A stretch of DNA of 64,000 bases, from the NCBI RefSeq assembly GCF_032118995.1, contig NC_092661.1, positions 20,245,006-20,309,005 of the forward strand, in the 5' to 3' direction. The notes beneath the pieces were generated by a model that ran no database searches, was not told where the DNA came from, and saw only the letters and a list, made by a program, of their open reading frames with translations. Source of the stretch: Asterias amurensis (Eukaryota; Echinodermata; Asteroidea; Forcipulatida; Asteriidae). Position numbers and translations under genes: made by a program. Shown in pieces: positions 48,201 to 60,200 of this stretch. Within the stretch, counting starts at the first letter, position 1; every line of letters starts with the position of its first letter.

Positions 48201-51200
48201 ATGGTGGCGGTGGTGATGGGCTGGTGGCCACAGTAGGCTGGTGGACGTAGTGGGGTGGTGGGGCGGGGCGGGGCTGGGCGGGGCGGGGTCAGGGTTTTTG
48301 GTTTGAATGCAAAGTAGTCGAACTGGGATGGTGGCGGTGGTGATGGGCTGGTGGCCACAGTAGGCTGGTGGACGTAGTGGGGTGGTGGGGCCGGGGCGGG
48401 GTCAGGGTTATTGGTTTGAATGCAAAGTAGTCAAACTGGGATTGTGGCGGTGGTGATGGGCTGGTGGCCACAGTAGGCTGGTGGATGTAGTGGGGTGGTG
48501 GGGCCAGGGCGGGGTCAGGGTTGTTGGTTTGAATGCAAAGTAGTCAAACTGGGATTGTGGCGGTGGTGATGGGCTGGTGGCCACAGTAGGCTGGTGGATG
48601 TAGTGGGGTGGTGGGGCTGGGGCGGGGTCAGGGTTATTGGTTTGAATGCAAAGTAGTCAAACTGGGATGGTGGCGGTGGTGATGGGCTGGTGGCCACAGT
48701 AGGCTGGTGGATGTAGTGGGGTGGTGGGGCCGGGGCGGGGTCAGGGTTATTTGTTTGAATGCAAAGTAATCAATCTGGGCTGTTGACGGTGGTGGTGGGC
48801 TGGTTGCCACAGTGGGTTGGTGGCCACAGTGGACTAATGGTCTCAGTCAAGACACAGGTCTGAATGTTTTATCGTTAAACTATACATTGGTTAGGGTACA
48901 CGTTTCTGCACATGACTTTGATGACTTCAGATCTTTTTCTTTTTTTTCTCTTTTAGGATGCAGTTTACAACATGAGAGGCATTGATCCATTTCAATCTCT
49001 GTCAATCACACTAATGGCCTACACTCACTGGGACATGTCACAGGAAGTGACAGTGACAAGACAGTCGCCAATGTCAGGTAATAACAATAACAATGATCCT
49101 TTCCAATCTCTGTCAATCACACTAATGGCTTACACTCATTGAGACATGTCACACGAAATGACAGTAACAAGACAGTCACATGTCAGGTAATGACAATGAC
49201 AATGGTCCATTCCAATCTCTGTCAATCACACTAATGGCTAACACTCACTGGGACATGTTACAGGAAATGACAGTGACAAGACAGTCACCAATGTCAGGTA
49301 ATGAAAATGGTATCAACACACAAGGTTGTTAAAGTTTCACTCTCAGTTTTATTGTTCATCCTTACTTTATCTGTTATTTTTACTCTTTTTCTTTTTTTCT
49401 TATTAGATATTTATTATTCACTATTGGTTGTATAATTATCTGCTTTTATTATTGCTTTATGTACTATATTATGTTAAATCTATATTAATTTTATTGTGTA
49501 CCCCAGATGTGGGGCAACAGAATTGGATCATAGTATGTAATTGCTTTTGTTGTCCCTTGCCCATCTCGGGGTATATTGTCTTGTATTTTGTTTAGTACTG
49601 TTATGGCAAATAAAATAATAATATTAATAATAATTTACAACAACTGAAAACGATGTTTTAAATACAATATTTAAAATATATATGCCAAACTGTCGTGTAA
49701 TAGTTTTTAATAATAACAAACCAACTGAAAATCAATCTGTTGCTCCCCCTCCCCCTATATGAGCATAGAGAAGGAGCATGGCAAGGTCTTTATATAAAAT
49801 AAAGTTGATGGTCTTAACTCGTTCTCTATTCTACAGTTCCAACAATTCCTGAGAATTCCAGAGCCTTTGTAACTGAAGATAAGAATATCTACACTGGGTT
49901 GAGTAACTATAGCGCTACGTTCCGTTGGGATCCTGTAGCGGAAGTTAATGGTATCCTGATTGGTTATAAAGTACATTGGGGATCATCTCTTAATTCGCTT
50001 ATGATGAGGATTGTCAATCATGACATTAATGAGATTAAAGTTCACAACTTGGAACCAAACTCAGTTTACTATTTCCAGGTAAGTCTATCTCTCGTTGAAT
50101 CCAGACCCAATTTAATGGTATCCTGATTGGTTATAAAGTACATTGGGGATCATCTCTTGATTCTCTTATGATGAGGATCGTCAATCATGACATTAACGAG
50201 ATTAAAGTTCACAACTTGGAACCAAACTCTGTCTACTATTTCCAGGTAAGTCTCTCTTGTTGAATCTAGACCCAATTTCATCAAGCTGGTTTGAACCAGT
50301 TTAAATGCAGCTTTCCAAAACTGATACCAGCATGGGTATTTATTCTTTGAACGCCAACATGAGATTTTCTGTCTGTGGTACATGAAGTTGTCAAAATGAA
50401 AGTCTGACTGAGTGAGTTAGTGGTAACAGTTATTTTAGTTTATATGTAGGCTGAGTGGTCGAGGGCAATGGACTCAAGTTCTATGAATTTCAGAATATGG
50501 GTTTTTATCCTAGCCTTGTCAGTCACCCGTTTGTGTCCTTACGCAAGGCACTATATCACAATTGCTTCTCTCCATCCAGGAGTTCAAATGGGTACTAGCC
50601 AGAGCTGGTGAGTATAAACCTGCGATGGACTGGCATACTGTCTTTAGATACATTATATATTGCACCCAATGCTGATAAGTGTTTGATTATATTTGATTTT
50701 ATTTGCTTAGGTGGAAGGATTTACAGCTATTGGTAATGGACCAGCAACTACACTCCTCAATGTGTCAACCAATGGTAAGTAATACACAAGTAAGCCTTGT
50801 CTTTGCAAAGTGGTTACTTTTGTTTAGTTGTTTGCCATTATACAGGCTCACAAAGACTGTTCAAACTATGCAGCAGTTGAGGTGAGCCCCCCCCCCCTTC
50901 CCAAGGCTCCTCAAGCCTTCCTGAATGAGATGAACAAATTATAATCTAAGAATAGTGGTTCGTACTTTGTAAAATCCTGTGACAAAAAAACGTCTTTAAA
51001 CTTTAAGGTACTTATAATAAAAGAAAGGAAGCCATCGCATGATTAAATGTTCCATTATTTCTAATGGATGCACTGCAAAGTGTTTCAACTAATAATGTTT
51101 TAATCTCCTTACAGCCTCTTCTCCACCTCCAATCTTGTTCTCTATCGGACCTAATGGTATAACACAAACAGACATAGATACTGGGATGACTACAGAGCTA

Positions 51201-54200
51201 CTTGGTGGTCAGAGTGTTTCAGCTTCTGCTGTGGCATTCATTGCTCAAAATGAACTCATCTTCTGGGCTGATACAACTAAGATGAAGGTTAAGAGTAGTA
51301 ACTTTGATGGCAGTAATGAACAAGAGGTATGTAGGAATCTATGTAGCAATCCTCATAGTGTCTGACCATTAGATATTCTACCACTGTGGTGTAAAATGAA
51401 AGATTCACTATGCCAGCCTGCATTATGATGTCATGTATGATATGATGTGGTGAATGCATAGATACAGCACACAGTACACAGTCAACCCTCCTACTGCTGG
51501 TACATGTAGGTAACAGCCATGTCATGTATGATATGATGTGGTGAGTGCATAGATACAGTACACAGTACACAGTCAACCCTCCTACTGCTGGTACATGTAG
51601 GTAACAGCCATGTCATGTATGATATGATGTGGTGAGTGCATAGATATAGTACACAGTACACAGTCAACCCTCCTACTGCTGGTACATGTAGGTAACAGCC
51701 ATGTCATGTATGATATGATGTGGTGAGTGCATAGATACAGTACACAGTACACAGTCAACCCTCCTACTGCTGGTACATGTAGGTAACAGCCATGTCATGT
51801 ATGATATGATGTGGTGAGTGCATAGATACAGTACACAGTACACAGTCAACCCTCCTACTGCTGGTACATGTAGGTAACAGCCATGTCATGTATGATATGA
51901 TGTGGTGAGTGCATAGATACAGTACACAGTACACAGTCAACCCTCCTACTGCTGGTACATGTAGGTAACAGCCATGTCATGTATGATATGATGTGGTGAG
52001 TGCATAGATACAGCACACAGTACACAGTCAACCCTCCTACTGCTGGTACATGTAGGTAACAGCCATGTCATGTATGATATGATGTGGTGAATGCATAGAT
52101 ACAGCACACAGTACACAGTCAACCCTCCTACTGCTGGTACATGTAGGTAACAGCCATGTCATGTATGATATGATGTGGTGAGTGCATAGATACAGTACAC
52201 AGTACACAGTCAACCCTCCTACTGCTTTTACATGTAGGTAACAGCCATGTCATGTATGATATGATGTGGTGAGTGCATAGATACAGTACACAGTACACAG
52301 TCAACCCTCCTACTGCTGGTACATGTAGGTAACAGCCATGTCATGTATGATATGATGTGGTGAATGCATAGATACAGCACACAGTACACAGTCAACCCTC
52401 CTACTGCTGGTACATGTAGGTAACAGCCATGTCATGTATGATATGATGTGGTGAGTGCATAGATACAGTACACAGTACACAGTCAACCCTCCTACTGCTG
52501 GTACATGTAGGTAACAGCCATGTCATGTATGATATGATGTGGTGAGTGCATAGATACAGCACACAGTACACAGTCAACCCTCCTACTGCTGGTACATGTA
52601 GGTAACAGCCATGTCATGTATGATATGATGTGGTGAATGCATAGATACAGCACACAGTACACAGTCAACCCTCCTACTGCTGGTACATGTAGGTAACAGC
52701 CATGTCATGTATGATATGATGTGGTGAATGCATAGATATAGTACACAGTCAACCCTCCTACAGTCTGGCTATTAAATATAATGAAAAATGCACTATGCCA
52801 GCCTGCAGTATGATATCATGTGGTGAATGCATAGATATAGTACACAGTCAACCCTCCTACTGCTGGTAGGTAACAGCGGTTATTGGTAATAAGACCTTAT
52901 TTGGTGAGATGTCAGTGAAGTCAAAGGTTTTTTGACAGTTATTATTAATGTCTGTCCTCAGCTATTTGCGATTTCTGATCTGCCTTCTTCAAGTGGTTTA
53001 GCAGTTGATTGGTTATCACGCTGTATCTACATTACACAAGATGATGAAATCTATAGATATGACACAACGATTTCAACAGAATCAGCACTGACTACAATAA
53101 CTGAGAATGAAACATCTAAGTATTTGGGAGTTGTAGTTGACCCTGCAAAAAGGTACATATTTCGCTTAATTGTCATTTTGTTCACACAAATATCATGTGC
53201 TCTTTATGTGACCTAGTGTACCCCTAATATTGTGCATATTGTGTCTTTTTGTCTGGTGGATTGGACCGATGTGAATTTATACTTAGTCAGCTTTCAATCT
53301 TAAACCTTATCAAATAAACCCCATGCCACTGTTTTTATTCACAGCCGTCTTTATTGGACCGAGCAAAGCACCCAAGGTGGTAAAACTTTAATGACCTCTG
53401 ACTTACAAGGTCAGAGTTCACGACCTATCTTAGGATCACAGGGTGGAAGGCGTCGGCGTGAGGCTTGTAGCTGTAGTGACAGTGTGATGCCAAGTGGAGC
53501 TGTAGCTATGGACCAATCAAATGTTGAGAGTGCTGAGCTGTTTTTTGCTGATAGTGTTCTGGGAGATGTATGGGCATCTGATTTAGAAGGATGCGTTTGT
53601 CGTCTCGTGGTCAGGGCGTCTGAGCATGCTCAGTCTGGTATGTCACTTTTATTTCAGATCTTTTATTTCAGATTTTTGCATAGATCCTTTTATAATGATA
53701 ATAATAATAATAAGACTTGAAATGCGCACATATCCAGCCTTTGGGAGGATACATGGATGCATTTTTAACAATGTATTTTTGTGTGGATTTATTTTCCGTC
53801 AGTGGAAAATGGCTTTCATGATGAGCTGATTTTGCCCAGTGTAAATAACGTAGAAACAAATAGGTAAATAATTTGTTCAAATTGTTGATAGCTGAGTCAT
53901 CAGGGTGTGGGTTCAAATCCTGGTCATGACACTCATGTCCTTTAGCAAGACACTAAACTAAAATTGTTTCTCATCCTATTTCTTAAAAAAAAAAATTCTG
54001 AATGAGTATGTTGTCGATAGAGATTGTTGATTTGAATGATTAGCTGATTTGGTTGCCGGTGCTGCATACTCCTAAGGTGTTGAGATGTCTGGAACTGTTT
54101 ATGTCTGGCGAACAAGGATAGTAATATTATGTCACTTCCATGCTTGGTTGAAAAGCAGCAGGAATAAAAACTCACTTTAACTAGATGAAAATAATTCCTC

Positions 54201-57200
54201 CTAAAGCATTACAATTCAATTTTCATTCCCTTCTTCCAGATCTACCTCCAGACTCTCTAACTGTAGACCAGACTAGGGTCTACTGGACAAACAACCAAGG
54301 CATTGTAGTTAGTGCTGATAAGGTCACAGGTCAAGATTTCAGGTCAGAGGTTGTACCTACTGCTGAAGTACCAGTTCTGGCTGCATTTGGGAATAATCTA
54401 CAGCCTTATCCTGGTAAATGAATTTGAAATATTTCTTTCTTGAAGCCTCAATTGCTCTTAATGAATGATCTCTAAAGGGTATTTGGATATTTTTTATGGC
54501 TGAATCAACTTTTTATTATCATTAAAGAGATAGAGGGTGGTGACATTGAAGAAGAAACAATGTTAGACTGGTATTATCCTTTGATGAAGACAAAAGACAT
54601 TTTTCGTTGGTGTTTTGCAGGACCATTACAACTCACAAGAGAGTATGTTGTCAAGTTGTTTTACCAGTAAGCAACTTTTCTAATTCTTTTTGTGTGCTAC
54701 AAATGATATCATTTCTTTGACTTTTTTTAAAAGATCCAGCATGTTTAGCTCCGCAAAGCTACGACCAACAAGCCCAGTTAGTATCCAGCACAACCAGCAC
54801 TTTGAACCTTACCATACTCCCAATTGTAGTAATACCACAATGCATTGGGATTAGTATGGCAACTGTTGTGTACACACTGAATTATGGGAAGATGCAGCCA
54901 AGCATGTTGCCAGTGACTAAGGTAAGTTGTTAGATTTATTTCTCAGATGTTTTCATAACCTTAAGTGATTTTGAAGCGAATAGTTTTGATTGAATCATCA
55001 ATTCATGTATTAATTTCTCTAGTATCAATGAATACTTGAAAGATAATACATAGATAACACAAGACATGTCAAACTTTGATTGCAGATAGTATTAAACAAT
55101 GCAGTAAGAGTTTTGGGTCATACTAGAAAGTATGAAAGCATCATTTCAACTCTCATGTTCCTCCACTGATTTCCACGATAAAGATTGATTTAAGATCTGG
55201 ACGTCGGGATATAAATCAGATCTTGCACTGTGGAGGACGGAAAGTGGTTGTCTGCTTTTCTGCTTTCAAAATAGCAGAAAATCAGATTTACAACTTTGTG
55301 CTCAATTTTTTATTTTTTTATGTATTTTTTTATGCAAGTCGCCAGACACACAAGGCCTGAAGGCCACTTCAAGGTGTGGGCTACAATTATTTTTTTCCAA
55401 AGGCCGTTGCCACCTACTCCTAGGGCTGATACAGGGTTACCCTTTTTACAGTCCATACGGATGCTAGGCTTGGGTATCATCAGTCCGAAGCCTGGCCGGT
55501 AGAGCAGAAAGTACTACCTCCCCAATTTTATGTAGCATGTGACACGACCGGGATCCGAACCCACACCCTGCCGATCAAACACCAGAGCTTGAATCCGGTG
55601 GTCTTAACCGCTCGGCCATGACACACCTGCTGATAATGTTTGTCTGGTACTTAAAATGTAACAATGACACCTGTATAAACATTCTTTTTCTATACAGACA
55701 ACTTCAGAGTCATCAGTTCTTTTGGACAACTTGGACGCTTTTACAGAGTACAGTATCAATGTATCAGCTCATAATTACTACACTGTTAGTGATCCAACAC
55801 CAGGACCTGAAGCTATCTACATGACTGGCATTGGAGGTAAAATATCAACAAACTTGGTAGTGTTCGACTTTGTTAGTTTGGTTAATTTGGGGGTGTTAAT
55901 GCTGAGCGGTCAAGCACATCAGATTCAAGCTCTGGTGTTTCTGAACAGCAGAGTGTGGGTTCGAGTTCTGGTCGAGGCACTTGTGTCCTTAAGCTAGATA
56001 CATAATTGTTTCGTCCTTCGGAGGGATGCAAGCCATGCGTGTGTTAATGTGTTTGCTGCGGTATTTCTGGCAATGACAACCAAGTTGGCTGCAGCACCTC
56101 GTGAACCCTTAAAGGTGCTTTGTACTGTCTCATTAAATTAAAACATTTATAAAACATTTGTGTTTTTGTTCAGGCACCTTGAGTACTTTATAGATACTTG
56201 CACTATATAAGACAGTATGTTATTAACATTAAACCTGATGTGTTGATAGGGTTTGAACCCTTCACCATGGCCATTCTTGAGCAGATGAGTGAATCATTAA
56301 AACCACCAAGAATGACCAGTTATAAATGCCACTTTAAAGCCTACCTCTTGGATAAAGAATGTCATTCTGATAATTATGTAAAGATTGGTAGAGCTGATAA
56401 AGAAGTCACAAACAGTGTCCATGTTTTATAGATCAACCAAAATAACAAACCTGTGAACATTTTGGTTCAATCCGTTGTGCGAGTCGGGAAGAAACCATGC
56501 ACAAATATTATTATGTAAACAAATTGTCCTTACTTTTGGTTGTAAATACCATAATCAGCTTTTGCATGTTAAAGGTTTTCAGATACAGTATTTTTCTTGG
56601 TTATTTTTCTCTGCAGTACCCAGCGAAGCTCGTGATGTCACTGTCATTGTTCTGGATCCAAACAATGTGAAAGTTCAATGGCTCCGTCCATCCCAACCCA
56701 ATGGACCAATCAAAACACTAACTTACAAAATAAGTTTCACTTACATGACCAATGGAACTGAATTTACTGGAGTAAGAGACAACTCAGCCGTCAGGAATAT
56801 TTCAGATGATGGATTTGAGGCTAATATTAGGGATTTAATTGGGGCCCAGGAATACCATTTCCAGGTAGGTTTGAAAACATGTTTTAAAATATTTAATATG
56901 CAGAGCTGCCAAATCTCCCTGCTTAAATAAACCAATCTTTCCATGTTGTAAAGAACCAGTTTGGAAATCTTCCTAGTTATGGGAACTCTTCTCTATGAAT
57001 GTATCTCTGATCATCTCCCTGATTCTACAAAAAGTTCCCTAAAAATAAACCAATAATTCCATGTTGTAAAGAACCAGTTTGGAAATCTTCTTAGTTAATA
57101 TGGAAACTCTTCTGTATGAATGTATCTCTGATTATCTCCCTGATTCTACAAAAAGTTCCCTAAAAATAAACCAATAGTTCCATGTTGTAAAGAACCAGTT

Positions 57201-60200
57201 TGGAAATCTTTCTAGTTATGGAAACTCTTCTCTATGAATGTATCTCTGATTATCTCCTTGATTGTAACATGTTGCTCTGATGTATGTTCCACCAAGATAA
57301 TGGACGCAATAAACTGATGTTGATGCCTTTTATTAAGATACCGATGCGACTAGCATGCACGGCTCAGTCTGCATTTTATCAAATTGAACCCAAACAATTA
57401 TAAACAAATTATTGATACAAAGCAAATACAATAACTGATGAATTCAAATTTCATTGACGCATGCGATAATATATTTAACATTTTACTCACCAAACGTGTG
57501 TCCAAATTGTGTATGATAACCTTTATAACTGAGTTTGAAACCTATCCTCGTTGTTCCACACAAATAGGACTCCTATAAAACATTTTGGAGCAAGCGGCAA
57601 AAATGAAAAATGAAGGATGATACATTATCTGTTTACCACCAATCGATTGACAAAGTTTTGTATGTGCAGTATAAAAAAACAAATGATGCATTTTCCGGTT
57701 CTCAAAACTCTGCTCACTTCAATTTTTGAATTGACATAAAAACTGCTGCTTTATATTTGTCCGTATTTATAACAATAAATATGCTAAGTGACAGCAGACT
57801 TACCAGGTAAACTTTCATTGTTTAAGTCGTTCTGAGCATGCTCACATTTCCAAGAACAATAGATTGACCTGGTGAGTCTGCTGCCAACTAGAAACGCATT
57901 TGTCTTGTACCCAACCTCCTTTACCCTTTATATATTTTATAGATTGAAACATTTCCTGAGATTGGAGAAGGATCCAGTCTAAGTGAAGTCATAACATCAA
58001 CAACCTTCCAGCCTCCACAGTCCGTTCAGCTTGTGTCTAGTTCCTCTGATGAGTTAGTTATCTCATGGATGTCACCTAGTGATGATAGTGTGATGCAACA
58101 CACCTTGGAGTATCTCTATGCTGGATACGTAGGCTTAGAGGTCAGCCATCTTTCAATCTCGACCTTGTTCTCCTCACACCATTCTATTTTAGAATATATT
58201 GCTCATAAACCCCTGGAAGTGTGACTTTGAATCTTGTGATGAAGTATATAATGGTGTCGGGTGTAAAAGCAATATTCATTTGAAGTGGATTGCATCAAAA
58301 TACGCATTTTTGAATCTCACATGCTAAACACTCAAACATTTTAAGAAAGCGTGCGCGCAGAGAGCAGACTATTTTGGGTAGCCAGTCAGTATTTTTGTTT
58401 CAGTACTTTCCTTCCAGGGGTAAGTGACGAGAGGTATCCATATATGGCTCTCTGCCAATGGTAGCGAGGCTATACGTGCGAACAGCAACTTATAGTATGC
58501 TGAAGGGTTAATTCAAAACAATCGTCTCTGCCCTCCTATTTATACACCTAGGTGAAGAGAAGTAATTATGGTTAATTGCCTTACTCAAGGAAATAAGTGT
58601 CATGACCCACATAATTTAGATCAAGTGTAAATCAAACCTGAAATCTGGCGCTAATTTTAAATTTCCGTTGTTGTTTTCAGCCGCAGCCCAGTAACAATAA
58701 AGATTCAAAATCATGGACCAGTATCAACTCTACTAACACAACAGGAAACATGATGTACAGCCAAGTTTTACCTGGGCTTTTGCCGTACTCTCACTATCAT
58801 GTACGAGCCAATGTTATCTACATCACTGGGCGGTTGTATGACTACTCCAATGATCTGATTAGAATCACAAGCTATGAAACTGCAGGTTTGTAGAGTTACT
58901 TCTAAATAGTGTTACTCCCAAATCTCATCATTCAAAGCAAATTTGTCCATAGAATGGTGTGATCCATTGCTATAAGGGCTTTAACAGGTTGAATGGTTTC
59001 TGAATCGCACACCCCAATTAAGATATTGACTAAAAGGAAGATCACCAGATAGGGCTGGATAGCTCAGTTGATAGAGCCCGGCAAGTTAAACTGGAGGTTT
59101 GTAGAGTTCTAAATAGTGTTACTCCCAAATCTCATCATTCAAAGCAAATTTGTCCATAGAATGGTGTGATTCATTGCTATAAGGGCATTCCCAGGTTGAA
59201 TGGTTTCTGAATCGCACACCCCAATTAAGATATTGACTAAAAGGAAGATCACCAGATAGGGCTGGATAGCTCAGTTGATAGAGCCCGGCACGTTAAACTG
59301 GAGGTTTGTAGAGTTACTTCTAAATAGTGTTACTCCCAAATCTCATCATTCAAAGCAAATTTGTCCACAGAATGGTGTGATCCATTGTTATTAGGGCATT
59401 AACAGGTTGAATGGTTTCTGAATGGCACACCCCAATAAAGATATTGACTAAAAGGAAGATCACCAGATAGGGCTGGATAGTTCAGTTGGTAGAGCCCCGG
59501 CACGTTAAACTGCAGGTTGTTGGTTCAAATCCCCTCTAGTCACTTTTTTTTCTATCTCAAACTACCAATATGCTTGATTGTTAATTATTTTTGTTCCCTG
59601 GTCTATATACCTTCACTTGATTGAAGTGTTGTTTATTATTTGTATTTCTAGCTGGACTACCATCAGCCATACCACCACCAGAGATTGACGAGTCTTCTAA
59701 AACATTATTTGATGTGATTTGGGATGCCCCACTTGCTAATGGTCCAGGAGATTTGACGTACATACTCCAAGCAAAGTGGGTACATGTACAGTAGCAAATT
59801 CACACCATAATTGTCACCTTTATACTGAAGACAGACTGAGCATACAGATCAAAACATTGGGTTTTGACATCACTTATTCTACTCAAACCTACAGAACACA
59901 ACATTATAACATGTGTAACTGCAGATGTTGGTGTATGCTTATCACATTCAATTACTTTTTTTTTAGTTGAGATTAAAAATTGACCCTATTTTTTGCCTCA
60001 TGAGTGCAGTGTGCTTCAAACAGTAAATTTCCTTGCATGCAATTTAAATTTGGTCTTATTATGACGCCTGTATCTTGTATCATTGACCAAATAAATATAA
60101 ATCATGTTTTTCCTGTGTAGACCAGATCAAGGCATATGGAAGACAGTGTACAATGGCCCAACTCGTCTTTGGAGAGCTGTTAATCTAACTAGTCAAGAGG

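Noticed and set aside
55540-55628. Functional tRNA-Leu(CAA) on the minus strand
   Set aside because: D, anticodon and T arms are recognisable but the acceptor stem ends do not pair and a SINE body follows.
59468-59545. Functional tRNA gene with A and B boxes
   Set aside because: The anticodon arm and acceptor pairing are imperfect and the sequence is one of several SINE heads.
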